A DNA stretch of 15,428 bases from ATZT02 sp964639395. Its GTDB lineage: Bacteria > Actinomycetota > Actinomycetes > S36-B12 > UBA5976. Positions 1-7,002 of the stretch are shown here, piece after piece. Below the pieces are notes generated by a model. That model was not told where the DNA came from and ran no database searches. It worked only from the letters and a program-made list of their open reading frames with translations. The DNA lies in contig CAZXCT010000029.1 of NCBI GenBank assembly GCA_964639395.1, positions 1 to 15,428 on the forward strand, read 5' to 3'. How positions within the stretch are numbered: the stretch's first letter is position 1; each line of letters opens with the position of its first letter. The position numbers and the translations under genes are program-made.

Positions 1-330
1 AGTTGCACCTTGGGTTTTTTCTATACCGTGGGCTGATAAATAGAAAGTTGCTTGATTATTTGGCAGTCCAACTAATTCACCATTAGCTGTTTCATAGGTT
101 GAATCTGTTTTACAAATTTCAATCTGGTCTTGATTAAGTTTAATTAAGTAACCAGCGAGAATTTGCTCGCATATCGTTAGGCCTTCGGCGCTGTCTGAGG
201 CTTCCTGCCCAGGCTCATCACTAACTCCACTATCAGATGAATTGTCAACTTCTGACGAGCAGCTGGCTATAAAAATTAAAGCTAAAAACAACAAGGATGG
301 CAGAAACTTCAGTTGATGTTTTAGTTTCAT
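1..330 (-). CDS. Putative lipoprotein, partial (C-terminus beyond the window edge)
   Basis: An open reading frame runs leftward from an ATG at 328-330 through position 1 without a stop, giving 110 residues of an incomplete protein. It starts MKLKHQLKFLPSLLFLALIF, a basic n-region and hydrophobic core, followed by I-A-S-C-S-S, a good lipobox with the lipidated Cys near residue 24. After it comes an acidic, Ser/Asp/Glu-rich linker typical of a tethered lipoprotein, then a domain with two Cys (CEQIL and EICKT) that could form a disulfide. I recognise no family. There is no Shine-Dalgarno sequence; a TATTCT hexamer (338-343 on this strand) sits 7 nt before the ATG, so the mRNA may be leaderless. 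It lies in tandem 59 bp downstream of the binding-protein gene that ends at 390. The lipoprotein call is firm; the function is unknown. Confidence 0.72.
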   Translation of the reverse strand, partial: MKLKHQLKFLPSLLFLALIFIASCSSEVDNSSDSGVSDEPGQEASDSAEGLTICEQILAGYLIKLNQDQIEICKTDSTYETANGELVGLPNNQATFYLSAHGIEKTQGAT

Positions 331-389
331 CGCGAGAAGAATACACCATGTGGAACCAGATTGTCTTTAAAATCTGAACAAGTCCAGCC

Positions 390-1649
390 CTATTGTGCTT
401 GCGCCATTTCAGCCCATGATTCATCAAGATGCAGCGTGCCATCTGCCCTTGTGCTTAGCACGCCAAGCGATGAAGGAACACGGTTTCCAGTTTCAGCGTC
501 AAAACCTACGCCGCCGGTCCATCCACTCCAAGTTGTCTGCTCTGCTAAAAACGATGCGATTTTGTCTGGATCAAAGGATCCAACTTCTTTTGCAGCGTCA
601 GCCAGCATCATCACCGAGTCGTATGTGTAGGGGCTCCATGTTCCTGGGGCACTTTCAAATTTTTCGCTGTAGGCGCTAACTAAAGATTCTGAATCTGTGT
701 AGTCATCGGGCGCTGGAACACCAACTAACGGACATCTTTGTGCTGCCTCAATGCCCGCGGCGTCAACAAACCCAGTGTCATAGGCACCAAAATCAGCAAG
801 ACACTGCGCCGAGGTGTTTGCCTCAAACATTGCTTTGGCTATTAGACCACCTTCGCGGTAATAGGTGATCACATAAATAAGGTCGGGATTGGTTGCGAGA
901 GCTTCACTTACGGCAGCAGTGTAATCATCTGCATCCGGATCAATCGCAAGATCAATAGTTACGTTTACATTTTCTGCTTCTAGCAAGGATCTCATCGCAG
1001 TATTTGCATCTGCAGTGTATGCAGTGCTCTGATCAAAAATAATCGCGACACTTTGCGCCTTCGCCCAATCCACGATCGCCGATGTTGCCATCGGAGCAAT
1101 CTGACTAGTCATCGGTTGCAAAGTAAACCCAAGGCCCTGCGTGGAATTTGCGGAAGTTAAACGCATAGGGAATATTCCGGCTTCGATATAAAGCGGCAGG
1201 GTTTTCTCGCCTACTCCGGAGTTGTAGGGGCCAACAACTGCGTCTAGTCCGCTAGCAATTGCGGAATTTGCAGCTTCAATACCGACGTCGGGATCAGTTG
1301 CATCATCAATTGCAACAATTGTGATCATCTTTCCATTCACGCCGCCTGAATCATTAATTTGATCAGCGGCTAGTTGTGCGCCATTTAACATGCCAATACC
1401 AACTTTTTGTTGATCCCCAGTCAAAGGGCCTTCAAGGCCGATGCGAATCTCTTCGCCCATTGTGGCAGTTGAATCAGACGATGTTGATCCAGTGCAACTG
1501 GCAAGAATTAAGAGAGAGCTGACGGCAATTGCGGAAAACGCGATAAGGCGAGTGGGGTATCTATTAATAATACGATCCTGTTCTGGGCTAAGTCTGGGAT
1601 TTTTTGCCCAGGATTTGCTGGAACCAGAAGTCCTCACATTACCTGACAC
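390..1649 (-). CDS. Type-1 periplasmic binding lipoprotein (branched-chain amino acid/amide ABC transporter-like)
   Basis: This is an extracytoplasmic solute-binding protein of the Leu/Ile/Val-, amide- or urea-binding type (Peripla_BP_6-like), expected to deliver a ligand to an ABC permease. Visible features: a hydrophobic segment ending in the lipobox L49-A-S-C52, then IRIGLEGPLTGDQQ with the usual GPLTG strand-loop, GMLNGAQLAADQINDSGGVNGK, a DAVVGPYNSGV segment, and a second lobe with PDLIYVITYYREGG. Length is normal for the family. No permease or ATPase genes are in the window, so it is an orphan here and the ligand cannot be told. The start is doubtful: the GTG at 1649 puts about 30 charged residues before the hydrophobic segment, unusually long for a lipoprotein signal, with no good ribosome site. 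No ATG, GTG or TTG lies between residue 5 (GTG) and the lipobox, so the true start may be rare or extended. Confidence 0.85.
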   Translation of the reverse strand: MSGNVRTSGSSKSWAKNPRLSPEQDRIINRYPTRLIAFSAIAVSSLLILASCTGSTSSDSTATMGEEIRIGLEGPLTGDQQKVGIGMLNGAQLAADQINDSGGVNGKMITIVAIDDATDPDVGIEAANSAIASGLDAVVGPYNSGVGEKTLPLYIEAGIFPMRLTSANSTQGLGFTLQPMTSQIAPMATSAIVDWAKAQSVAIIFDQSTAYTADANTAMRSLLEAENVNVTIDLAIDPDADDYTAAVSEALATNPDLIYVITYYREGGLIAKAMFEANTSAQCLADFGAYDTGFVDAAGIEAAQRCPLVGVPAPDDYTDSESLVSAYSEKFESAPGTWSPYTYDSVMMLADAAKEVGSFDPDKIASFLAEQTTWSGWTGGVGFDAETGNRVPSSLGVLSTRADGTLHLDESWAEMAQAQ

Positions 1650-1720
1650 TTTTTTTACCAGAGCGTGACACGCAAGGACAAATTAATCTAGGTTTAGCAG
1701 TGGAGGACAACTTGGCTGGT

Positions 1721-1748
1721 TTGCCCTAAAGTGGGGAGAAACTATAAA
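1721..1748 (+). promoter_or_regulatory. Candidate promoter for the small membrane-protein pair
   Basis: TTGCCC (1721-1726), a 16-bp spacer and TATAAA (1743-1748) lie just upstream of the gene starting at 1766. The predicted start of transcription falls close to the AAAGGTG ribosome site at 1751-1757, which is a tight fit, so this is tentative. The rest of the 1650-1765 divergent gap shows nothing further that I can support. Confidence 0.3.
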
Positions 1749-1765
1749 GAAAAGGTGTCAGATTG

Positions 1766-2131
1766 ATGAACGAAAAACAACTAATTCAAACCTGGAATGA
1801 GCAGAGAAACAATCTTGTTAAATCACAATTTGTTTCGGTGGTGATTATTGGTATTGCCCTAGTGCTGTTAGCAACTGGTCAATTCACAGACGCCTCAGAT
1901 CAGGTGAAGCTTTTTGCTTTAGCTGCAGTTGGAACAACTGGAATTTTGTCTTTGATATCACAACTAGCCATAGTTCGTGAGGCTGCAATGGTCGTTAAAG
2001 ACCTAGCTGGCGCCTCTACAAATACTGGTAAAATTATTGCTGCATCAGGAAGTTTTCTAGGCTTAACTCAAGCTGTAATGGTAATTTTTGGAATCGCAAT
2101 ATTTGCACTGTTAGCATTGGCACTTTACTAA
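1766..2131 (+). CDS. Small integral membrane protein, unknown function
   Basis: A 121-residue protein of unrecognised family. It has a short polar N-terminus (NEKQLIQTWNEQRNNLVKSQ), then hydrophobic segments at about residues 22-42, 48-70 and 92-120, consistent with three or four membrane helices. A short polar loop (VREAAMVVKDLAGASTNTGK) separates the second and third. I chose the ATG at 1766 over the TTG at 1763 because AAAGGTG at 1751-1757 is well placed for it. The gene is followed 21 nt later by a second, smaller membrane-protein gene in the same direction, and the two probably share a transcript. Divergent from the binding-protein gene. Nothing in the sequence shows a function; a small holin-like or regulatory membrane peptide would be guesswork. 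Confidence 0.75.
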   Translation: MNEKQLIQTWNEQRNNLVKSQFVSVVIIGIALVLLATGQFTDASDQVKLFALAAVGTTGILSLISQLAIVREAAMVVKDLAGASTNTGKIIAASGSFLGLTQAVMVIFGIAIFALLALALY

Positions 2132-2152
2132 AGACGGCAGAAAGGGCGCTTG

Positions 2153-2284
2153 ATGGAGATCGCAATATTGTTATCGGTACTCTCGATAACTTTAATTTCC
2201 TTCTTGATTGTTTTTAATAGACAGAGCAAGTCTTTAAATGAGAATAAAAAAATTAGTGGACGCGGCGGTGACTTTGCAGAATAG
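2153..2284 (+). CDS. 43-residue single-pass membrane peptide
   Basis: ATG at 2153 opens a 43-codon frame ending in TAG at 2282-2284. The peptide begins MEIAILLSVLSITLISFLIV, a clean single transmembrane helix. It is followed by a basic, polar tail (NRQSKSLNENKKISGRGGDFAE), so the helix should be N-out, C-in by the positive-inside rule. AAAGGG at 2141-2146 is a ribosome site 6 nt before the start. It follows the upstream membrane-protein gene by 21 nt, suggesting a two-gene transcript and perhaps a two-component membrane complex. It is short, so coding status rests on the ribosome site, the sensible helix-plus-tail architecture and the tight spacing. Function unknown. Confidence 0.6.
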   Translation: MEIAILLSVLSITLISFLIVFNRQSKSLNENKKISGRGGDFAE

Positions 2285-2309
2285 TATTAGTGTTTTAGAC
2301 GCTGATACT
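2283..2309. terminator. Hairpin between convergent genes, possible bidirectional terminator
   Basis: AGTATTAGTG (2283-2292) and CGCTGATACT (2300-2309) form a 10-bp stem with two G-U pairs and a 7-nt loop. It sits exactly where the small membrane-peptide gene and apt meet tail to tail. Neither side has a clear U-tract, so intrinsic termination is uncertain. Confidence 0.4.
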
Positions 2310-2822
2310 TGCATGCAAAGGAAGACCTTTAAGCCGCTCACGTCCCTGTAGCGCTGAAATTTCAAGAAAGACTGCACAATTAGTTAAGTTAGCCTTTGCC
2401 AACTTAACTAATTCAGTCCCGGCCCACATGGTGCCACCGGTGGCAAGTACGTCATCTACTAAAAAAACAGAATCAGTAGAACTTAAAGCATCCTTATGCA
2501 TTTCTAATGAATCTGATCCGTATTCCAGCTGGTAGTCAACTCGATAAGTCTCTCTTGGCAGTTTTCCAGGTTTTCTTAAAAGCACTAACCCTAAATCCCC
2601 TTTAGCAGCTAAAGCCGCGGCAAGGATAAATCCACGGGACTCTATTCCTGCTACTTTGTTTGCCCCATTTAAGTGGCTAGCTAAATCATCAATCACACTT
2701 TGAAAGGCTTTTTCATCTTGCAAAATTGGGGTTATATCTTTAAACAAGATTCCTGGGTTCGGAAAATCAGCAACATCTTTAATCAAAGAGTAAGCGTACT
2801 CAAGCTGACTTGGAATGCTCAT
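2295..2822 (-). CDS. apt: Adenine phosphoribosyltransferase
   Basis: Cytoplasmic purine-salvage enzyme: adenine plus PRPP gives AMP plus pyrophosphate. Numbered from the chosen start, the sequence shows DFPNPGILFKDITPIL near the N-terminus, ESRGF, the flexible-loop region RKPGKLPRET at 83-92, LEYGSDSLEMHKDAL, and the PRPP-binding motif FLVDDVLATGGT at 120-131. All are hallmarks of bacterial Apt, and 175 residues is a normal length. I chose the ATG at 2822 because MSIPSQLEYAYSLI aligns end to end with well-known Apt N-termini. The in-frame ATG at 2846 would add MAVCLDCQ and overlap the aminotransferase gene by 16 nt. With the chosen start the gene begins 8 nt after the aminotransferase stop, so it is likely translated from the same mRNA. 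No alternative identity is plausible. Confidence 0.95.
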   Translation of the reverse strand: MSIPSQLEYAYSLIKDVADFPNPGILFKDITPILQDEKAFQSVIDDLASHLNGANKVAGIESRGFILAAALAAKGDLGLVLLRKPGKLPRETYRVDYQLEYGSDSLEMHKDALSSTDSVFLVDDVLATGGTMWAGTELVKLAKANLTNCAVFLEISALQGRERLKGLPLHASISV

Positions 2823-2830
2823 TTGGCAAT

Positions 2831-4024
2831 CTAAGCAGACAGCCATGCTTTCATCTTGCCTAAACCCTCTTCGATTTCATTTTTATCAATTCCTGAAAAA
2901 GCTAAACGGATATATTTTAACTCTTCGTTTGCTTGTGGGCGTCCAAAGTGTAATCTGGTACAAAAAGAAACTCCAGTCTCATGCAATGCCGCCTCGGCTA
3001 ACTCAGAAACATCTGCAAAACCTTTTTGATCCATGAGTTCTGAGACTTCAGGAAACAAGTAAAAACCGGCCTCGGGTTGATGGGCTGAAACTCCAGGGAT
3101 CTCGCGCAAAATTCGTAAGGCAGCATCTCTTCGCTCTTTTAGAGTGTTGAGCATTGGTGGCAAAAAGGATTGATCCCCAGTAATGGCTTCTACTCCCCCA
3201 TACTGCACAAAGTGAGTTGTGCACGACTCATCGTTTGTATTTAATTTTGAAATGGTTGCAGCAACCTCTTTCGGGGCGATGGCTGCACCTAGTCGCCATC
3301 CAGTCATAGCAAACTTTTTTGAAAATGTATACAAAATAACGGTGCGCTCTTGCATCCCGGGCAATTGCGCAATTGATTTAGATTTACCACTAAAACGCAT
3401 TTCAAAATAGGCTTCATCACTGAGCACATAAAGATTATTTTTGATCGCAATTTCAGCAAGCGCCTCGCGCTCAGCAGCTGTTGATTCAGCTCCATTAGGA
3501 TTTTGTAGATCGTTATAGACAATTGCCTTTGTTTTCGGAGTAATCAAAGATTTGATTTGCTCAATATCGATGCTAAAGCCAGTATCGGATGGAAAGTACC
3601 TATAAGGCTTAGCGATGCCACCGAAGTACTCAATCTGACTTTCATATATCGGATAGCCAGGATTAGGGTACAAAACTTCATCACCAGTATTCATAAGACT
3701 TTGTATAAATTTTGTGATGACGGGTTTACCGCCAGGCTGCACAATTATGTTTTCGATATTGTAATTTAAGTTACGGCGTTCACTAACATCTTTTGCTATT
3801 GCTTCGCGAAGCTGAGGAATCCCGGCAGCTGGACAGTAACCAGTCTTACCGTCGCGAATTGCTTTATTCATTGCTTCAACCACATTAGGCGGCGTTGCAA
3901 AATTTAAGTCCCCTAAATGAAAAGGATAAATTTTGTTTCCTTGACTTGCCCAATCATTAGCAGCCAATGAAACTGCAAAGGCAGTTTCGGTTCCTAAGTT
4001 TTCGATCCGATCAGCCAGTTTCAT
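2831..4024 (-). CDS. PLP-dependent aminotransferase, class I/II
   Basis: Fold-type I pyridoxal-phosphate aminotransferase, 397 residues, the usual length. In order: PFHLGDLNFATPPNVVEAM (substrate side), QPGGKPVI at 96-103 (phosphate-cup region), PNPGYPIYES at 120-129, QNPNG at 174-178, SDEAY with the pyridine-binding Asp at 203, the Schiff-base lysine in FSKKFAMTGWRLG at Lys236, and YIRLAFSG with the carboxylate-binding Arg at 373. Specificity (aspartate, alanine, aromatic or other) cannot be read from this. The AAGGGG ribosome site shortly before the ATG fixes the start. It is the first gene of a two-gene leftward unit with apt. The pairing does not suggest a common pathway and may only reflect genome compaction. 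Confidence 0.9.
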   Translation of the reverse strand: MKLADRIENLGTETAFAVSLAANDWASQGNKIYPFHLGDLNFATPPNVVEAMNKAIRDGKTGYCPAAGIPQLREAIAKDVSERRNLNYNIENIIVQPGGKPVITKFIQSLMNTGDEVLYPNPGYPIYESQIEYFGGIAKPYRYFPSDTGFSIDIEQIKSLITPKTKAIVYNDLQNPNGAESTAAEREALAEIAIKNNLYVLSDEAYFEMRFSGKSKSIAQLPGMQERTVILYTFSKKFAMTGWRLGAAIAPKEVAATISKLNTNDESCTTHFVQYGGVEAITGDQSFLPPMLNTLKERRDAALRILREIPGVSAHQPEAGFYLFPEVSELMDQKGFADVSELAEAALHETGVSFCTRLHFGRPQANEELKYIRLAFSGIDKNEIEEGLGKMKAWLSA

Positions 4025-4054
4025 ATATGCCCCTTGTCGAACTATGAGGCAAGA

Positions 4055-4060
4055 AATATA
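4055..4060 (-). promoter_or_regulatory. Candidate -10 box for the aminotransferase-apt unit
   Basis: TATATT on the minus strand lies about 31 nt upstream of the aminotransferase ATG, leaving a short leader that carries the AAGGGG ribosome site. No convincing -35 hexamer is visible, so support is weak. The rest of 4061-4155 shows only a small AAAAG/CTTTT hairpin after the lysine-rich gene. Confidence 0.3.
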
Positions 4061-4155
4061 GTTCTAAAGAAAGAGATTTTCGGAGGATTTAGTACCGCAT
4101 CATGAAATTTTTGTACTTGTTTCTAAGGGTGCAACAAAAAAGCCACTTTTACTAG

Positions 4156-4338
4156 TTATTTTGCTCTGAAATTACTAATGCGTTGAGTGGACTTAGTTTT
4201 CGCGTTAGCTTTGATGTTCTTTGGATTTTTGGTCTGTAAGGGCACAGGAGCTTTTGCAGACTTCTTAGGTGGTGTGGGGCCGCCCTTCTTTTTAGCAGCT
4301 TGCGCCTCACGTTTCGCAGGATTTCCTGAAGTACCCAT
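4156..4338 (-). CDS. Small lysine-rich basic protein
   Basis: A 60-residue, strongly basic protein rich in Lys, Ala and Pro, with no Cys and almost no hydrophobic core. It runs MGTSGNPAKREAQAAKKKGG, then a PTPPKK-type stretch, then repeated AK/NPK/TK elements and a RISNFRAK end. It is probably unstructured and suited to binding nucleic acid or ribosomes, but that is inference from composition. A strong ribosome site (TAGGAG) lies 7 nt before the ATG. This favours the minus-strand frame over an equally long frame on the plus strand (4187-4369), which has no such site and reads as a mirror of the Lys/Ala/Pro codons. It lies downstream of the CBS-domain gene in the same direction, with a hairpin between. 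No family recognised. Confidence 0.7.
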   Translation of the reverse strand: MGTSGNPAKREAQAAKKKGGPTPPKKSAKAPVPLQTKNPKNIKANAKTKSTQRISNFRAK

Positions 4339-4375
4339 ATTTACTCCTACTAATTGTTTTCTCTTTTAAAAGGCT

Positions 4376-4396
4376 ACCAGTTCTCTGTCAACTGGT
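4376..4396 (-). terminator. Hairpin after the CBS-domain gene
   Basis: Perfect 7-bp inverted repeat ACCAGTT (4376-4382) / AACTGGT (4390-4396) with a 7-nt loop, spanning the stop codon of the CBS gene. On the minus strand it is followed by AGCCTTTT, a short U-run. It could be a weak terminator or attenuator between the two leftward genes. Confidence 0.4.
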
Positions 4397-4813
4397 GATG
4401 TAATCGGTGAGTGCCTTGCGCTCAGCATCAATTTCATCAATTCTGGCCTTAACTACATCCCCAATTGAGACAATCGAGAGAAGTTTTTGCTCATCATCAA
4501 CCACCGGAATATGTCGAATTCTCATATTGGTCATGATGTTCATCAACTCTGCAACTGTGGCATGAGAGTTGCAGGTAAAAACTGATTTAGTCATAATGTC
4601 TGTGACATAAAAATTCTTTAATTCATCAAAATTCCCTTGCATGTGACGCACTACGTCTCGCTCTGAAGCGATCCCCACAATGTCTGTGCCGTTTTCTGAA
4701 ACCACCAATGCACCAATTTTGTGGGTATTTAGTTTCTGGACTAGCTCAACTAGTGTCGCGTTTGGTTTTATGCTCTGGACAGATTTGCCTTTAATGATGA
4801 CTGAAACTTTCAC
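4388..4813 (-). CDS. Two-CBS-domain protein
   Basis: A stand-alone pair of CBS domains, 141 residues, cytoplasmic. CBS1 spans about 8-58 (SIKPNATLVELVQKLNTHKIGALVVSENGTDIVGIASERDVVRHM). CBS2 spans about 72-123 (DIMTKSVFTCNSHATVAELMNIMTNMRIRHIPVVDD..LLSIVSIGDVVK). Both carry the usual G-[IL]-[VA]-S-x-x-D-V-V end. Such Bateman modules bind adenosyl nucleotides (AMP, ATP, SAM) and act as energy or ligand sensors. No partner enzyme domain is fused, so the target is unknown. The start is GTG at 4813, preceded by GGGGGTG as ribosome site. It is divergent from the cupin gene across 80 bp. Confidence 0.92.
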   Translation of the reverse strand: MKVSVIIKGKSVQSIKPNATLVELVQKLNTHKIGALVVSENGTDIVGIASERDVVRHMQGNFDELKNFYVTDIMTKSVFTCNSHATVAELMNIMTNMRIRHIPVVDDEQKLLSIVSIGDVVKARIDEIDAERKALTDYITS

Positions 4814-4881
4814 TTGACACCCCCAATAAGGTTTGTCTTAATAAGTGTTCTCTTCTTCGAGTCAAAAAGCAAGGGGTGAAT

Positions 4882-4887
4882 TAAACT
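4882..4887 (+). promoter_or_regulatory. Candidate -10 box of a leaderless cupin mRNA
   Basis: TAAACT (TANNNT type) ends exactly 6 nt before the ATG at 4894, which would place the transcript start on the ATG. The only purine-rich stretch, AAGGGGTGA at 4871-4879, is too far for a ribosome site. A competing candidate is TTGACA (4814-4819), 17 bp, CTTAAT (4837-4842), which would give a leader of about 45 nt. Confidence 0.35.
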
Positions 4888-4893
4888 CTTCTT

Positions 4894-5424
4894 ATGAAAT
4901 CTACTGATGCTCTGCCTGCCCAAGATGTTATTGACAGACTAAATCTTGATCGCTTGCCGGTAGAAGGCACATTTTACAAAAACACCTATGTGGGCGAAAT
5001 AGACAAGTTAACTGGAAATCCAACTAGCACTGCAATTATTGCCTTGTATTCACAAACCCCACTCAGTTGTTCTTTTTTTCACAAACTTAAACATGATGAG
5101 ATGTGGCATTTTTATGCAGGTAATCCGATTCAATTGCACTTGATTCATCCCGATGGAAAATATCAAAAAGTCATATTGGGTGATTCAGCTGAGAATGTTC
5201 AATTCGTTATTCCCAAGGAAGTATGGCAAGCGGGTGAACTAGTACCAGGAGGAGATTGGGGATTATTCGGTTGCACCATGTCACCAGGTTTTATAGGAAG
5301 TGAATTTACTGGTGCAACTGCTCAGGAGTTAATAACAATTGCTCCGCAGCATAAAGAGACAATAGAACGGCTAGCGGTAGCCGCTAATCATCAAACCCAA
5401 ATGCCCGAGGGCTTCAGCCAGTAG
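4894..5424 (+). CDS. DUF985-family cupin protein
   Basis: A 176-residue cupin of the DUF985 (Cupin_5, YML079w-like) family. The family signature is clear: SFFHKLKHDEMWHFYAGNP at 60-78 with His63, Asp68-Glu69 and His72 in the predicted pocket, then QLHLIHPDG, and the second cupin motif VPGGDWGLFGCTMSPGF at 117-133. The N-terminal DVIDRLNLDRLPVEGTFYKNTY is also typical. Family members form beta-barrel dimers; their substrate is not established, and a sugar or nucleotide-sugar ligand has been suggested for relatives. It stands alone on the plus strand, divergent from the CBS gene. Its 3' end overlaps the convergent secreted-protein gene by 11 nt. The start lacks a ribosome site at normal spacing, compatible with a leaderless message. 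Confidence 0.9.
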   Translation: MKSTDALPAQDVIDRLNLDRLPVEGTFYKNTYVGEIDKLTGNPTSTAIIALYSQTPLSCSFFHKLKHDEMWHFYAGNPIQLHLIHPDGKYQKVILGDSAENVQFVIPKEVWQAGELVPGGDWGLFGCTMSPGFIGSEFTGATAQELITIAPQHKETIERLAVAANHQTQMPEGFSQ

Positions 5425-6229
5425 TAAACAAGATAGAAGCTGGTCTTGAACTTCCTCTACTTCCACATTCGGTTTCTATCGGGGCTACCAAAACAGCTAC
5501 GGTGTTTTTAGCGATTACTGGCGAGGTGCGAGTTAGTCCTTCCAAATAAACAGTGCCGCCACTATCAACGCAACCTATTGGAGTGGTTTCAATAATGTGT
5601 ACTACCCCATCAGGTGAGCGATAATTACCGCGTAGCGTCCACGAAATTAAACCACCAAATTCGCGGGCAAATTTTAATTGCACAAACGCCTGGCCATTTG
5701 CATTAGTTGCCATGATTCCAGAATTAATTCGGGTGCCAGCATTGAAGTAATCAACTGTAAGTGGGTAAACGCTATTGATGCTACTTACCTTCGTGCCTCT
5801 TTTAACATCTCTTTTTGACCAAGAAGTAATTTTACCGGATTTATTAAATTTGAAATCTAAATAAATACCATCCGCGAAATCAAAGTAGCTATTTAAAGTC
5901 ACTCGACCGTTTTTATAGGTGTATCTACCCTTAGGGTCTTGCATGGTGGGACTGATGTTTCCGAACTTGTCAATTGACTTTAAGTATTCACTACTTGTGA
6001 AATGGTTTTTAACTAATTCAGAATAAAGCGCAGCAGAGCTACCGCTGGCTACATGTCGATTAATGGCTCGTTGAATAGTTGCGGGTTGACTTGAGGCCAG
6101 TGCTTTGAAGAGTGCCTTCACGGTGCGCTCTTGTGAAGTAGAAAGAGTTGCCGCATTAGCTGGCGAAAGTGCCGCTAAGACAAAAACTAGCGAAAGTAAC
6201 GCAATAAAGGGTTTTCTTAAATTTGACAT
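5414..6229 (-). CDS. Secreted protein of unknown function
   Basis: A 271-residue exported protein. The N-terminus MSNLRKPFIALLSLVFVLAA followed by LSPANA-AT is a textbook Sec signal peptide with an ANA cleavage site. I chose the ATG at 6229 because AAGGTGGAG lies just upstream of it; an in-frame GTG at 6238 is part of that ribosome site. The mature protein opens with a helical, polar stretch (TVKALFKALASSQPATIQRAINRHVAS), then turns into Tyr/Gly/Asn-rich beta-like sequence. Two Cys in the C-terminal part (PIGCVDSGG and ETECGS) could form a disulfide. I recognise no family. It is transcribed behind the Pr6Pr gene with a 46-nt gap, and its last codons overlap the convergent cupin gene. Confidence 0.78.
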   Translation of the reverse strand: MSNLRKPFIALLSLVFVLAALSPANAATLSTSQERTVKALFKALASSQPATIQRAINRHVASGSSAALYSELVKNHFTSSEYLKSIDKFGNISPTMQDPKGRYTYKNGRVTLNSYFDFADGIYLDFKFNKSGKITSWSKRDVKRGTKVSSINSVYPLTVDYFNAGTRINSGIMATNANGQAFVQLKFAREFGGLISWTLRGNYRSPDGVVHIIETTPIGCVDSGGTVYLEGLTRTSPVIAKNTVAVLVAPIETECGSRGSSRPASILFTTG

Positions 6230-6275
6230 CGGCTCCACCTTAACGAATTTAGATTTAGATTCTACGCAGGTAGGG

Positions 6276-6944
6276 TCAGTTTTTTGACGGCAAGAGCCGA
6301 TCGAATAGATAAAATACCAATAAAAATATCAGTCCAGAGGTCAAAATCGTTAAAACTTGAGCCAAGGTGGCGAGGTAACCTTGGGTCGCAACATCTAAAA
6401 AGGGATAGGGGTATTTTCCGATTATCGACCCTCTAACAAAGGTATAAAACAAAAATGCCATTGGTATTAGCAGGGCAGCAAAAACAGTTTTGAACTTGAA
6501 CCATTTACGAGGGCCGAAAAACACAAAAACCAGAATAGTCACGGCCGGAGTTAAATAGTGGTTTAAGAAGTTTGTGTAAATGTTCCAGCTAGTTGGATTA
6601 TTATCTTGCGAAAGCAAAAGAATATAAAAAATTGCGGTAATCGAAATCATCATCAAACTGGTTAGACGTACTGTGCGAAGTTGAATATTTTCACTGTTTG
6701 GGTTTTTATAAATTAAAGTTAGAGTGAGCGCTACTAAAAAAACAGACCAAATAGTGAAATAACTTAAGGTGTCAAAAACTCTGAAGATACCTCCAGCTAA
6801 ACCCTCACTATGGCCTCCAAACAGAGTTGGACCTTTTTGCGGCTCTGGCACAAGATTAAAAAATGAAATAATGACCTGTCCACCAAAGCCCAGCCAGGCA
6901 ATCGATAGGTTAAATAAAAAAGCGAATTTTGCTGCTGTTTTCAA
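6276..6944 (-). CDS. Pr6Pr-family integral membrane protein
   Basis: A 222-residue membrane protein with about six hydrophobic helices. It carries the landmarks of the Pr6Pr family (FAR-17a/AIG1-like in wider classifications): RVFDTLSYFTIWS at 55-67, NHYLTPAVTILVFVFF around 128-143 and GKYPYPFLDVATQGY at 176-190. Family function in bacteria is not established. The start is a TTG at 6942-6944, supported by AAGGAG at 6948-6953 at proper spacing. A TATACT hexamer (6964-6969, minus strand) may be its -10 box. It is divergent from the methyltransferase-like gene across 58 bp. The secreted-protein gene follows 46 nt downstream with its own ribosome site. Confidence 0.82.
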   Translation of the reverse strand: MKTAAKFAFLFNLSIAWLGFGGQVIISFFNLVPEPQKGPTLFGGHSEGLAGGIFRVFDTLSYFTIWSVFLVALTLTLIYKNPNSENIQLRTVRLTSLMMISITAIFYILLLSQDNNPTSWNIYTNFLNHYLTPAVTILVFVFFGPRKWFKFKTVFAALLIPMAFLFYTFVRGSIIGKYPYPFLDVATQGYLATLAQVLTILTSGLIFLLVFYLFDRLLPSKN

Positions 6945-7002
6945 TATGCTCCTTGGTTAACAGGAGTATAGAGTCAAAGTTGGAATGGACAGAAGTTAAA
7001 AC

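Noticed and set aside
245..442. 65-codon minus-strand frame across 245-442
   Set aside because: It overlaps the lipoprotein start in another frame and the end of the binding-protein gene. The lipoprotein frame has a proper signal and lipobox, so this is a shadow.
4187..4369. 60-codon plus-strand frame opposite the lysine-rich gene
   Set aside because: No ribosome site, and its composition is the mirror of Lys/Ala/Pro codons. The minus frame has a strong TAGGAG site at correct spacing.
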